Part shown: piece after piece, positions 44,859-55,559 of the stretch
Layout of the letters: each line of letters begins with the position of its first letter
Position numbering within the stretch: the first letter of the stretch is position 1
DNA from: Sternotherus odoratus
Lineage: Eukaryota; Chordata; Testudines; Kinosternidae
Length of the DNA stretch: 64,000 nucleotides
NCBI GenBank assembly: GCA_032164245.1
Contig: JAVMKO010000003.1
Span: 29,635,390-29,699,389 of the forward strand
Direction: 5' to 3'
Program-made: the position numbers and the translations under genes
Notes under the pieces: generated by a model
Told to the model about the DNA's origin: nothing
What the model saw: the letters and a program-made list of their open reading frames with translations, nothing else
The model's database searches: none

Positions 44859-46285
44859 TGTGCCCATTTTTTATGTGTAAGCAGTGTCAGGGAATTGCAG
44901 GAATTGCAATGACTTTGCAGTGTCAGTATGGGTGACATCCAGTGGTGATTTGCAGAAATTGCAGTAGCTTTTGGAAAATAACACCTGATTTGCTTAGACA
45001 CACCCACCGCACCTGGCCTGCACTCTAACAGCCAAAATGATCACTTTGGCTACTGTGGGACCCCCCCGTTTCTGTAGTATTGGGGCAAGAATGATAGAGT
45101 GCTGATTAACCTGTTTATGTGAATGAGGGGTTGGGACATTGATTTGGCCTTTGGCATGCTGGAGGGACTCGCCATCAGCTAGGTAGCACTCGCTAAACAA
45201 GGGACAGGGGTTCCAAAACTCACTGAATTGAGAGAGGCTGTGGACAGGTGCTGAGACCTTGTGGTCAGGGCCTTGTCTGAGGGCCTCACAGGCCTATTGC
45301 ACCTGGCCTCTCTCCCCTGTGGAATGTTAGAGCTGACTTTTGCATCCTTTAGGAGTCTAACTTCAGCCCACGGAGCTGAAGTTGCTTTGGGTCCGGTGGT
45401 GCCTCTGCACTAAGCCCCCCCCCCCCCCCCCATGAGCTGAAATCACTCAAGAGCTGAAATCACTTAAGAGCTGAAAATCATTGAGCTTTATCTTACGTGG
45501 GGGGCCCTAAGCAGAGCAGTCCCGGTGCCGGCTGACCCGTTCCTGAGACAGCTGGCTGAACCGTGCCGCCTGACCCATTCCTGAGACAGCTGGCAGAGCA
45601 GTTCCTGTGCCGGCTAGTGGACCAGTTCCTGAGCAGTTCCTGAGACAGCGGGCAGAGCAGAGTCGAGCCATGGACAGAGCAGTTCTTGTGTCGGCTAGCA
45701 GGGCGGCTAGCGGAGCAACCAGCACCCCACGGAGAGACTGGGCCGTTGGCCTCAGACCTTGTGAAGGTACCCTCCACTCTGCCCTCCACTTCCACCCAGC
45801 CTGGGAGGTAAGACTCGGCAGAGTAACTGTTGACCAGGGACTCCAGAGACTTTGGGGCTGTGGAACTTTTGGGACTTTGGGTGATTGTTGGGGCTACTGG
45901 ACTCCAGGGACTTTGGGCTATTGGACTTCTGGGACTTTGGGTGACGTTTGGGTTGCTGGACCCCTGAACCTACAGGAGAGGACACAGCCCAAACTTGCTG
46001 GGGAGGGGCAATTTGCTCACGGGTTGGTGTATGAACCCTAGGTGTGGTGTTTTTCCCAGTTTAGTGATGTCATTTACCTCATGTTAATAAAGATCTTCTG
46101 TTACACCGATCTGTGCTTGCAAGAGGGGAAGTATTGCCTCATTGAGGCGCCCAGGGGTGTGTTAGGATTTTCCCAGGTCACTGGGTGGGGGCTCGAGCCA
46201 GTTTGCATTGTATTGTTGAGAGGGAACCCCTATTTACTGAACCCGGCCCTTGTTGCTGCCAATTCTGAAGGGCAGAAGGGTTACA
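44859..46285 (+). mobile_element. long LTR-like repeat, copy 2
   Basis: This is the uninterrupted partner of 3730-5755. Shared landmarks are TGATCACTTTGGCTACTGTGGG (44 kb copy) against the same phrase at 3870, GGGACTCGCCATCAGCTAGG at 45167, GAGCTGAAATCACT repeats at 45434-45480, GCAAGAGGGGAAGTATTGCC at 46118, and GGCAGAAGGGTTACA at the end. An AATAAA polyadenylation-type signal is at about 46086. A C run of about 18 lies near 45416. Local duplications of GGGACTTTGGG lie at 45850-45950. No target duplication was found. Confidence 0.62.
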
Positions 46286-46713
46286 TATGTATTTAGGAAC
46301 AAACCCTCAAGTCCCCACTCAAATAAAGACTGAAAGATCTAGACATGAGCAGAAAAGTGTTGACAATGGTTAGCTGTACTGAGATCACACCCTATCATGC
46401 TGTTTCATTATTTTCTTGTGCTCTGTCATCTGTATGAACCTGTGATCACTTCTCTTATGCTTAGATTGTATGCTTCTTGGGAAAGTGACCATTTTTTGTT
46501 CTGTGTCTGTATAGCAGCTAAAACAATGGAGTCCTGTTCCATGACCAGGGCAGCTAGGTAATATAAATAAATAGCACAGGGTCTTTCATGGTGGAAACAA
46601 GTAAATATCATGACACTTGTTTGGTGCAAGGACCATATTTTATTCAGGGTTTGTGCAGCACTAAATACAGTTGAATCCTCTCCACAACTGAGTTTTCAGA
46701 TCCTCTGCAACTA
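46286..46713 (+). mobile_element. unassigned flank plus CORE-SINE 3' part (46430-46580)
   Basis: The sequence from TTAGATTGTATGCTTCTTGG through GTTCTGTGTCTGTATAGCAG and CAATGGAGTCCTGTTCCATG to AATATAAATAAATA is the 3' half of an amniote CORE-SINE in plus orientation. The tRNA-like head is missing or diverged. The remainder is unassigned. Confidence 0.6.
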
Positions 46714-46768
46714 CAAATAATAAATAATAATAATAATAATAAAAAATAAATAAATAAATAAATAAATA
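46714..46768 (+). repeat. (AAT)n / (AAAT)n microsatellite
   Basis: About nine AAT-type repeats pass into (AAAT) repeats. It is a simple-sequence tract with no other content. Confidence 0.95.
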
Positions 46769-47107
46769 CTCCCAATTCCCTGTGATAATTTTGCCCCATT
46801 TTTGCAATTAATTTAAAGATTTTTTCTTAGTATCTTGCCAATTTTCTGGTTTGGGGTTGGTAAGTAGTTGCTGCTTTATTTACTTTGTATCTGAATGTAT
46901 TTTTAAATTACAGCAAGGGACCAAGAGCCCATCACAGGCACTTTTAAGATCTGTATTACAAATTGAAAAAAAAGAAATAAGAAACCAACCTGCTCTTAAA
47001 TAGCAAGGTCTGTATGAAAACAGGCATATAGATCTGGATTCCATCATTTTAGGTTCTCTTGTGACATCATTTCATCTGAATGAAAACTAACTTTTACAGA
47101 GTCGACA
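46769..47107. other. unassigned
   Basis: No recognised feature. Confidence 0.4.
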
Positions 47108-47675
47108 GTCATAGATTCATAGACTCCAAAGCCAGGAAGAACCACTGTGATCATCTAGTCTGATCTCTTGTATTACATAGGCTATAGAACTTTCCCAAAA
47201 TAATTCCTAGAGCATCTATTTAGAAAACATCCAATCCTGATTGCAAAACTGTGATGGAATATACCATGACACTCAGTATAGTGTTCCAATGGGTTAATTA
47301 CTCTCACTGGTAAAAATGTATGTCTTGTTTCCAGTCAAAATGTGACTACTTCAACTGCCACCTTTTGGATTATGTTATACCTTTGTCTGCTGGATTGAAA
47401 AGCCAACTATTAAATATTTGTTCCACATGTGGGCACTTATAGACTATCATCAAGTCACCCCTTAATTTTTATTTTGTTAAACTAAATGGGTTGAGCTTCT
47501 TGAGTCTATCACTATAAGGCATATTTTTTCAGTCATTCTCATGGCTCTTCTCTGATCCTTCTCCAAATTATCACTATCCTTCTTGAATTGTGGACACCAA
47601 ACTGGACACAGTATCCTAGCAGCGGTCGTTCCTGTGTCAAATACAGAAGTAAAATAATCTCTTGCAAAATACAGA

Positions 47676-48036
47676 CCTTGCTATTTAAGATGCCCTGTGA
47701 CTATCCAGTGTATACCGCTTCCTGGACAGTCTCGTGCTCACAAACACACACCAGATTATTCTTTCACCAAGGTGTGTATTTATTTTTTTCTTGAAAATTA
47801 GCACAGTGCAAAGCAGGTTTATAGCAAAGGGAGGCTTCCCCACACCCTTCATTCCTCAGCCCAGACTCATCCTCTGAGTTTTCCTTCTGAGCTCCTTCCT
47901 TGCTTCCCGTTCCTTCCACTTGTAACCCCACAATTACATTCTTATCCCAGTGAATACCCCCAGATGCTCTTAATCCTGAATGTAAAGGTTAACTGGTTCC
48001 CACTGGGCCTGTCAGGGTGTATCTGATAGTGCCCTG
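47676..48036. mobile_element. unclassified insertion in the CR1 copy
   Basis: CR1 sequence stops near CTTGCAAAATACAG and resumes near TAATACTCGCGGAGTCCCC, with about 360 bp of unrelated C-rich DNA between. GCCCTGTGACTAT near the left and GTGCCCTGTCAGAC at the right end hint at an LTR or SINE, but I could not find matched ends. Confidence 0.45.
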
Positions 48037-48589
48037 TCAGACTGCTCTAATACTCGCGGAGTCCCCTGTTTATATATCTAAGGACTGCATTAGCCCTTTT
48101 GGCCATAATGTCGCACTGGGAGCTCATGCTCAGTTTATCATCCGCTACAACACCCAAATCCTTTTCGGAATCACTGCTTCCCAGAATACAGTCCCCCATC
48201 CTGTAAGTAAGGACTATATTCTTTCTTTCCATGTATATATTTTCACGTAGCCATTTTAAAATGCATATTTATTGTTTGCTTGCTCCCAGATTACCAAGTG
48301 GTCCACATCGCTCTATATCAGTGACTTGTCCTCTTCATTATTTACCATCCCTCCCCCGCAATTTTCTATCATCTGCAAACTTAATCATTGATGATTTTAT
48401 GTTTTCTTCCTGATCATTGATCAGAATGTTAAATAGCATACAACCAGGAACCGATCCCAGCAAGACCCTACTTGAAGCGCACCCTTTTGATGATGATTCC
48501 CCATTTACAATTATTTTGAAACCTATCAGTTAACCAGCTTCTAATATATTTAATTTGTGTTATGTTAATTATAAAGCCTTCTCATCACA

Positions 48590-48878
48590 AGCACCGATTT
48601 TGTGATTTTCTGAGGGGTGCTCGACCCCACTCCACTGCAGGACTCACCCACCCTTTCCCCCAAGCTCCAACCCTCATCTGCCTCTGCCCCAGCTCTTCCC
48701 TCTTCACCTCTTCCCATGAGTATACCCTGCCCTCACTCCTCCCCCTCTCCCTAGCGCCTCCTGTACACCACTGAACAGCTGATTGGTGCTGGAGGAAGAG
48801 GGGAAGGAGCTGAGCAGTGGGGCTACTGGTGGGTGATGAGCAGCCACTATTTTTTCTGGAGCATCCACGGAGTCGGTG
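48590..48878 (-). mobile_element. non-autonomous DNA transposon in the CR1 copy
   Basis: The left end reads GCACCGATTTTGTGATTTTC with GGGTGCTCGACCCC just inside. The right end reads CTGGAGCATCCACGGAGTCGGTG. The ends CACCGA/TCGGTG are inverted copies, and the interior is C-rich and non-coding. I recall this pattern as a common turtle element. Its exact limits and target duplication are unresolved. Confidence 0.55.
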
Positions 48879-48914
48879 ATTATGTTTCTAATTTTATAAT
48901 CAAAATGTCACCTG

Positions 48915-49396
48915 TGTGGTAGACCCAGGGCAGGCAGCTGCCAGAAGGACCTGTAATTAGAAGGGTTACTACAGGGGAATGAGGTCCAGCTGAGCAAGGC
49001 TGCCACAGCCAGGAGCAGGGCCAGCTGAGGCCAGTTAAGGAGACTGCCAGAGCCCTTTAAAGAGACTCCTCCCCAGGGAGGAGTGTGGGAGTTTGAGGAG
49101 TGAGTTGGAGGCAGTAGGAGTGAATTTGGTGAAAGCAGAGGAGTGTGCAGAGTAAGTGGAGGGAAGCAGGGATGGAGAGGCTGCTGGCAGGCAGGGGAAG
49201 GGAACAAAGGGTCCCTCCCAGGGGGAACCTAGCTTTCCTAGCCTGCAGGAGCCTGGCCCTGAGAGAGAGAGACAGGGAGCGGGCTGCTAAGGAGCAGCAG
49301 AAAGACGGGGTCTGCTTCAGCCTGGTCAGGGCGCCAGTGCTGTGTCAGAACCCAAAAGGACTTGAGTCAGGGGAGCAGAGGAGCCACCTTGTCACA
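48915..49396 (+). mobile_element. solo LTR (482 bp) in the CR1 copy
   Basis: It begins TGTGGTAGACCCAGGG and ends CCTTGTCACA, with a 4-bp duplication CCTG at 48911-48914 and 49397-49400. CR1 sequence continues across the gap (ATAATCAAAATGTCACCTG then GTATCAAGTTAAATGCC). A sister copy in the opposite orientation lies at 50098-50592. Confidence 0.88.
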
Positions 49397-49735
49397 CCTG
49401 GTATCAAGTTAAATGCCTTACAGAAGTTGAAGTATATATCAGCACTATCACCTTTGTCAACCAAACTTGTCTCCTCATCCAAAAAAGATATCAAGTCAGT
49501 CTGACAGGATCTATTTTCCATAAAGCCATGTTGATATGCATTAATTACATTATGCTCCTTTAGTTCTTTATTAATTGAATCCCATATCTGCTGTTCCATT
49601 ATCTTGCCTGGGATTGATGCCAGGCTGACAAATCTATAATTACCTAGGTCATACCATTTACCCGTTGAAAATATTGGCACAATATTAGCCTTCTTTCAGT
49701 CTCCCAGAACATCCCCAGTGTTCCAAGTCTTATTA

Positions 49736-50097
49736 AAAATCACAGTTTATAACACTTTAAAATTTAAATATTATATTTAAATACTATGGGTTATATCATC
49801 TCTTATGCATCCGTCTAAAGGGCAGAAAACTCCAAGTCTTAAATCTATGAATACTGAAGCCAACAAACTCTACTGACTTCAACTGCTTTTGAATCAGACC
49901 ATTAGTAAATTTGGACTTTTAAAATGTATGTCCCATTTGGGGATGGCAGGGTTTATTTCTCTGTAGATGTTTGGCTTCCAAATAGTATGTATATCTGAAG
50001 CTCTGCACACAAAGTGTCCAATTTGGCGACTGCATGCTCACAACCAGACCTCTGAGTCTACATGGACTCCCTTTGACTTCAGTGAGTCTATACTTGG
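49736..50097. other. unassigned
   Basis: No recognised feature between the CR1 copy and the next LTR. Confidence 0.4.
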
Positions 50098-50592
50098 TGT
50101 GACAAGGTGGCTCCTCGGCTCCCCTGACTCAGGTCCTCTGGGGTTCTGGCGCGGCACTGGCACCCCGACGAGGCTGCACCAGACCCCGGTTTTCCGCTGC
50201 TCCTTAGCAGTCCACTCTCTGTCTCTCTCTCTCTCAGGGTCAAGCTCCTGCAGGCTAGGAAAGCTAGGTCCCCCCTGGGAGGGACCCTTTGTTCTCTTCC
50301 CCTGCTTGCCAGCAGCCTCTCCGCCCCTGCTTCCTCCAACTCACTCCTCACACCCCTCTGCTTCCACCAAACTCGCTCCTCTAACTCCTACTGCCTCCAA
50401 ACTCACTCCTCAAACACCCACAAGCCTCTCTGAGGAGGAGTCTCTTTTCAAGGGCTCTGACAGCCTCCTTAATTGGCCTCAGCTGGCCCTGCTTCTGGCT
50501 GTGGCAGCCCCGCTCAGCTGGACCCGATTCCCTTGTAGTAAGCCTTCTAATTACAGGCCTTACTGGCAGCTGTCTGCCCTGGGTCTGCCACA
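50098..50592 (-). mobile_element. solo LTR (495 bp), minus strand, sister of 48915-49396
   Basis: On the plus strand it reads TGTGACAAGGTGGCTCC at the left and GGGTCTGCCACA at the right, the inverse of its sister. The flanks are an exact 4-bp duplication TTGG at 50094-50097 and 50593-50596. GAGAGAGAGAC-type simple sequence in the middle (50215-50236) is shared with the sister. There is no internal retroviral sequence. The similarity is high enough to align by eye, so both are of moderate age. Confidence 0.9.
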
Positions 50593-50596
50593 TTGG

Positions 50597-52741
50597 GCAC
50601 AGGGGTTAGTTGGGCAACTTACATGCATTTGTGGGATCACGACCAAAGTGTCTTCACATATTCCCCCCCCCCCTTATGCCCAAAAGACCCTACCAGTACA
50701 AACCCTCTCAGACACAAGGAAGGAGGCCCTGAGGTAAGGGAGAAGCAGATATTGAGGAAGTGGGGGCTGCTGTGGGGAAGTGGCCCAAGGAATTATACTT
50801 GTCTTCCTGTTTCAAAAGGTCAGCTTCCAAGAGCTGCTACTATTAGGGTCCCTGGGCTGGAGCCTGGAGTAGAGGGTGGGTCTGGTCTCTCCTCTTCCCC
50901 CACTCTCCATGATTAATCACAGAGACTGTGAGACAAGAGACGGTGCAAAGGAGGGTTGCTTCCTCCCACCTCCCTTGCTGGCTTATGATGAAAATGGCTC
51001 AGTAGGCTGTGACCCTTGCCTCTAGAGAGAGAAGGGCTACATGGAGGGTCACAGTGAGCCTCTGAGGCTAGTGTAAATATGCCTGGAAGCATGGGGCCCA
51101 CTGAGACAAGGTCAGAGCTTTGTCACACTACAAAATACGTTAAACATTTAGCATGTTTATGAAAAAAATTAAGTAGCTTTAGTACTTGGGGATAGTGAAA
51201 AACAAGAAAATTGCCCGAGTGCCAATTTGCACTTCTCCATGTAGCTCTGTCAATAAATTTCAAACCTAGATTATAATACCCCTGTACTGAAGGCCTGAGA
51301 GTCTCTTGAGCATAGACTATCAATTGTACTAAATATTATAGTGCTTTGGGGACATGATCAATTTGAAGGTAATGGAAACAAGTGGTAGAAGTCTTCAGAT
51401 GAATTAAACCAAACTCATTTTCTCTTGTGATTGTTACTCAGATTTCTAGAAGTCAAAAACCAATGTGCTAATCCCATGAGATACACACTTTAAGTATCAT
51501 CTAAATATTTCCATTAGTATGTGTCAATGTTACCAAGTGTCCTCGAAGAAATGTAAGATTTTTTTTCTCTATTGAATACAGTATATTGATATAATTAAAA
51601 TCCAGTCAGTGTTTTCCTTACTAGGTAATAGACTTTTAGGATGTATATTTGTAATTAACACCATTAGATTGTTCTATTGTTTCACTGCATTTATCTCAAG
51701 GTATGCAAAAAGATAATTCCACATATAGTATTCTTTTTAATGGCAAATAGAAAAAAAATCCCAATTGTTCAATTCCTGCCACTTATCTTTTAGCTATAGA
51801 GAGTGAGAGAATATTTGCTATTATAGAAATATATTCAAAATATGTCCTTACTGATGTTTTATTAACTTATTCTAAAAATAGACAATACCAGCTGATTTCA
51901 AAACTCGTTGCTTAAAACATCTACTTTAATATAAAAAGAAAAAAAGTCTAAGTATATGGTAACTGGAAACTACACTGAACTGAGAATAATAACCTTGAAT
52001 ACCACTTCTAGCTTCTAGTATAAAACAAATTGATTAATTAGGAATTACTCAGCCCATGTCTATAATTTACTGAAATTTATTTACAACTATATTTGAACTG
52101 CAGTAATGAACGATATGTATAATATTATATCCATAAATCAACTGTGTGTATTTTATAGTTTGATTACAGTTTAGGGAGAAAGGGAAGGCTTTTAACATCT
52201 AAGGGCTGAATTCCATGACCACTTACACCACTGTAAATCCTGAAGTAATTGAAACTAGTCCACATTTACACCTGTGAAACTGATAGCAAAATATGGCCCT
52301 AAAGTGGTAAGATGCTGCATTAGTACTTACAAGGACACAACAAAAGTGATCTTACCCACAATTGTTTGTAGGTGTCAAGTCACTCAAACAGGTCATGGTC
52401 CAGGCTTTGTAATCATCCCAGATAATGACACTGCCTGAGGAACACTGACAACAGGAGCTTTGCAGCAACATCTTTTCAAGGGACATTATCTACCTCTTAT
52501 AAACCTACACTCCTTTTATCAATGACATTTCTCTTCACCACTTAGATTTAATAAAGGATTCCTTTGATAGGATGTATGTCAGGCTGTGATAAGTGATATA
52601 GAAGGAATCTGAGTATGGACAAGAACAACATAACTCTGAACTAACATGTATTTTAAGTGTAGGCAAGAGCAAAGAGTGGTATGTGAGCTACACCACCCCA
52701 GGACCAGTCTGCCTCAGGCACACCTGTTATGGGTATTATAT
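50597..52741. other. unassigned
   Basis: No recognised gene. A C run lies at about 50664-50674. From 51120 on the region is AT-rich and featureless to my eye. Confidence 0.4.
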
Positions 52742-52804
52742 AATACTAGCATAAGTGCCCGGCGTTGCTCGGGTCAGTCGGAGGTGGGGAGGAGGCAGAC
52801 AGTT

Positions 52805-53034
52805 GACACCCCCTGACCAACCCCAACACCCCCCCTCACCCACCCCGACACCATCCCACCCCCCCTGACCAACTCCAACACCCCCTGGCTCACTTACCCC
52901 CCAACCAAACCCGACAACCCCACCTGACCCCCCCAAGCAAACCCAACACCCCCACCTCACCCCCCGACCGAACCTGACACCCCCACCTCACCCCCTGAGC
53001 AAACCCGACACCCCCACCTCACCCCCCGACCGAA
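52805..53034 (-). repeat. minisatellite block 1, C-rich on the plus strand
   Basis: It contains phrases such as CCCCCTGACCAACCCCAACA, GGCTCACTTACCCCCC and CACCTCACCCCCCGACCGAA. They are the complement of the phrases in the next block. Confidence 0.85.
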
Positions 53035-53084
53035 CAGTGTATTTAATAATCTGTGTGCTACACAGTGCACCATGAGCCGGAGGG

Positions 53085-54143
53085 ATGTCGGGTTTGGTCT
53101 GGGGGGGTGGGAAGTTGTCGGGGTGGGTGAGGGGTGAGGTGTGGGTGTTGGGGTTGGTCAGGGGGTTTTGCGGTTGGTGGGGGGGGTGAGGTGTGGGTGT
53201 CGGGTTCGGTCGGGGGGTAAGTGAGCCAGGGGGTGTCGGGTTTGGTCTGGGGGGGTGGGAAGGTGTCGGGGTGTGTGAGGGGTGAGGTGTGGGTGTTGCG
53301 GTTGGTCAGGGGGTGTTGCGGTTGGTGGGGTGGTGAGGTGGGGGTGTTGGGTTTGCTTGGGGGGGTCAGGTGGGGTTGTCGGGTTTGCTTGGGGGGATGA
53401 GGTAGGGGTGTCAGGTTCGGTCGGGGGTAAGTGAGCCGGGGGGTGTCGGGTTTGGTCTGGGGGGGGTGGGAAGGTGTCGGGGTGGGTGAGGGGTGAGGTG
53501 GGGGTGTTGGGGTTGGTCAGGGGGTGTTGCGGTTGGTGGGGGGGTGAGGTGGGGGTGTCGGGTTTGGTCGGGGGGTAAGTGAGCCGGGGGGGGGTCGGGT
53601 TTGGTCTGGGGGGGTGGGAAGTTGTCGGGGTGGGTGAGGGGTGAGGTGTGAGTGTTGGGGTTGGTCAGGGGGTGTTGGGTTTGCTTGGGGGGGTGAGGTG
53701 GGGGTGTCAGGTTCGGTTGGGGGGTAAGTGAGCCAGGGGGTGTCGGGTTTGGTCTGGGGTGGGAAGGTGTCGTGGTGGGTGAGGGGTGAGGTGTGGGTGT
53801 TGGGGTTGGTCAGGGGGTGTTGTGGTTGGTGGGGGGGTGAGGTGGGGGTGTCGGTTTCGGTCGGGGGGTAAGTGAGCCGGGGGGTGTCAGGTTTGGTCTG
53901 GGGGTGTTGCGATTGGTGTGTGTGGGGGTGAGGTGGGGGTGTCAGGTTCGGTCGGGGGGTAAGTGAGCCAGGGGGTGTCGGGTTTGGTCTGGGGGGGTGG
54001 GAAGGTGTTGGGGTGGGTGAGGGGTGAGGGGTGGGTGTTGGGGTTGGTCAGGGGGTGTTGCGGTTGGTGTGGGGGTGAGGTGGCGGTGTCGGGTTTGGTC
54101 GGGGGGTAAGTGAGCCGGGGGGGGTGTCGGGTTTGGTCTGGGC
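53085..54143 (+). repeat. minisatellite block 2, G-rich on the plus strand, about 147-bp higher-order unit
   Basis: The landmark TAAGTGAGCC recurs at 53218, 53428, 53576, 53725, 53868, 53960 and 54107. Spacing is mostly 144-149 bp, with one of 210 and one of 91. Each unit contains GTCGGGTTTGGTCTGGGGGG, GTGGGAAGGTGTCGGGGTG and GTGAGGTGGGGGTG phrases. The dense G runs could form quadruplexes. Confidence 0.88.
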
Positions 54144-54290
54144 ACCCACCCCAACACCTCCCCCCCCCAGACCAAACCCAACACCCACACCACACCCCTC
54201 ACCCCCCCCGACACCTTCCCACCCCCCGAAGCAAACCCGAAACCCCCACCTCACCCCCCCGACCGAATCTGACACCCCCACCTCACTTAC
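54144..54290 (-). repeat. minisatellite block 3, C-rich again
   Basis: It returns to complement orientation (GACCAAACCCAACACCC, GACACCTTCCCACCCCCC, CACCTCACTTACC), so the array has two orientation switches. Confidence 0.85.
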
Positions 54291-54395
54291 CGTCCCACCA
54301 AACCCAACTCAGATCCGTCGCAGGAGGGGAGGGGGCCCAGAGCCGAGGGATTCCGGGGACCTTCGCAGGTGGGGGGGGCACAGAGCTGATGTAGT

Positions 54396-54510
54396 CCGGG
54401 GTTCCGTTGGGGAGGTGGGAGGGGCAGAGAACTGAGGGATCTCCGGGGTTCCGTTGGGGAGGTGGGAGGGGCAGAGAACTGAGGGATCTCCGGGGTTCCG
54501 TTGGAGGAGG
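54396..54510 (+). repeat. 47-bp tandem repeat, 2.4 copies
   Basis: GTTCCGTTGGGGAGGTGGGA recurs at 54401, 54448 and (diverged) 54495, with AGAACTGAGGGATCTCCGGG between copies. Confidence 0.9.
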
Positions 54511-54884
54511 GAGGGGTGAGCTGAGCGAGTGAGGTGTCTGTTGGAGGGGGGTATTATGACATCATCACCACCTAACTGCCAAGCTGATGTGATTGGCCCT
54601 GAAAGACTTTCACCCCTGGGGGGCGTCAGAGGTGAGATCCGAAAATTTTTCGACCCTTACCAGCATCTAGACCCCAAGACCCCTCACTGTACCAAAATTC
54701 AAGTCTCTGGCTCAAACGGTGCGGGAGGACTTCGCAGTCATACGTACATACATACACTCATACATACACCACTTGACTTTTATATATATAGATAGATTAA
54801 TTAATAAGATGGGATGTAAAATAATTAGGCTCAATCAATTTTTATTAATCAAAGTCTCTCAGCCCAGTTCTTGGAATGTATTGG

Positions 54885-55045
54885 AAACATTTTTTTATTT
54901 CAGAAGGTGGAGAAAGCTACTGGGGAGAGGCTGTTCTAGATTTGATTTTAACAAATAGGGAGTAACGGGTTGAGAATTTGAAAGTGGAAGGCAGCTTCGG
55001 TGAAAGTGAACATGAAATGATTGAGTTCATGGTTCTAAGGCGGGG
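54885..55045 (+). mobile_element. CR1 endonuclease-domain fragment, plus strand
   Basis: The plus strand at about 54935-55030 reads LDLILTNRE, a stop, then [20 protein letters not shown]. This matches the end of the CR1 endonuclease, where the family has S-D-H-E-M. Here the catalytic-region D is an E. It is a short isolated fragment. Confidence 0.65.
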
Positions 55046-55085
55046 TGGGAAAACTTTTTGGCCCGAGGCAGGGTCATGCACACAT
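55040..55085 (+). mobile_element. hAT end fragment
   Basis: GGGTGGGAAAACTTTTTGGCCCGAGGC-like sequence matches the terminal region of the hAT element at 63.7 kb. Only one end is visible. Confidence 0.4.
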
Positions 55086-55559
55086 TTCAGCACCTAACTA
55101 TAGCACTGTTTTACAGTTATACAACAATTGCTTGTAAGAGCAGAATAGATCTGAATACATCTGGTGTCTTCGCACTTAGCCCTAAAATTACAACACTCTG
55201 TTTCCCCTTGGTTATACAACTTACAGAAGCTCATTTTATAAAAGCTCTCTATGAATACATTTGCAAGTATATAATTTAGCACAGATACACTAATACAATA
55301 TAGGATATCAGCTGCTTACTCTTAGCTATCAATATAGTTTATCAAAATAAACTGCTTGATAGCAATAAAGCTATTTAAATTACTTGTTAATATTTTTGTT
55401 TGATAGCTCAGTTTCATAGATTCCATATAGCTCTGTTTGTGGGAGCTCAGTTAACAAATCCAATATATTCTAGTTCCTATATTACACCATCCTATATATT
55501 ACACCATCAGATTTAAAGCTTTTCAGTCAGTATTCTTCCTCTCTCCTTTTAGCCTTTAA
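55086..55559. other. unassigned AT-rich DNA
   Basis: A short duplication TATATTACACCATC lies at 55478-55509. No gene is recognised. Confidence 0.45.

Larger units (their letters stand above)
47108..49735 (-). mobile_element. CR1 LINE copy, minus strand, broken by three insertions
   Basis: The 3' end at 47108 has the CATAGATTCATAG-type CR1 terminal repeat. Reading up the minus strand, the reverse transcriptase C-terminus is at about 47480-47620. The frame at 48047-48232 reads GDCILGSSDSEKDLGVVADD then KLSMSSQCDIMAKRANAVLR. A degenerate FADDTKL-type active-site region is near 48380. The frame ending at 49680 reads MPIFSTGKWYDLGNYRFVSL, then ASIPGKIMEQQIWDSINKEL and DLISFLDEETSLVDKGDSAD, the N-terminal part of the polymerase. 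The pieces are in the right order, interrupted at about 47676-48036, about 48567-48880 and 48915-49396. Frameshifts and stops make it inactive. The 5' end is lost. Confidence 0.87.
52742..54795 (+). mobile_element. unclassified repeat element with GTGCCCGGCGTTGC start and TTTTATATATATAGAT end
   Basis: The start TACTAGCATAAGTGCCCGGC followed by GTTGCTCGGGT, and the end with CATACATACA repeats and TTTTATATATATAGATAGAT, are a pair that I recall occurring together in dispersed repeats of several animals, possibly derived from RTE-type LINEs. No coding sequence is seen. The segments between are a strand-switching minisatellite (52805-54290), a 47-bp tandem repeat (54396-54510) and a unique 3' part (54530-54740). 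Confidence 0.5.

Noticed and set aside
52736..54435. Frames in the strand-switching minisatellite (up to 103 codons)
   Set aside because: Repeat-driven openness on both strands, rich in proline/threonine or glycine/valine.
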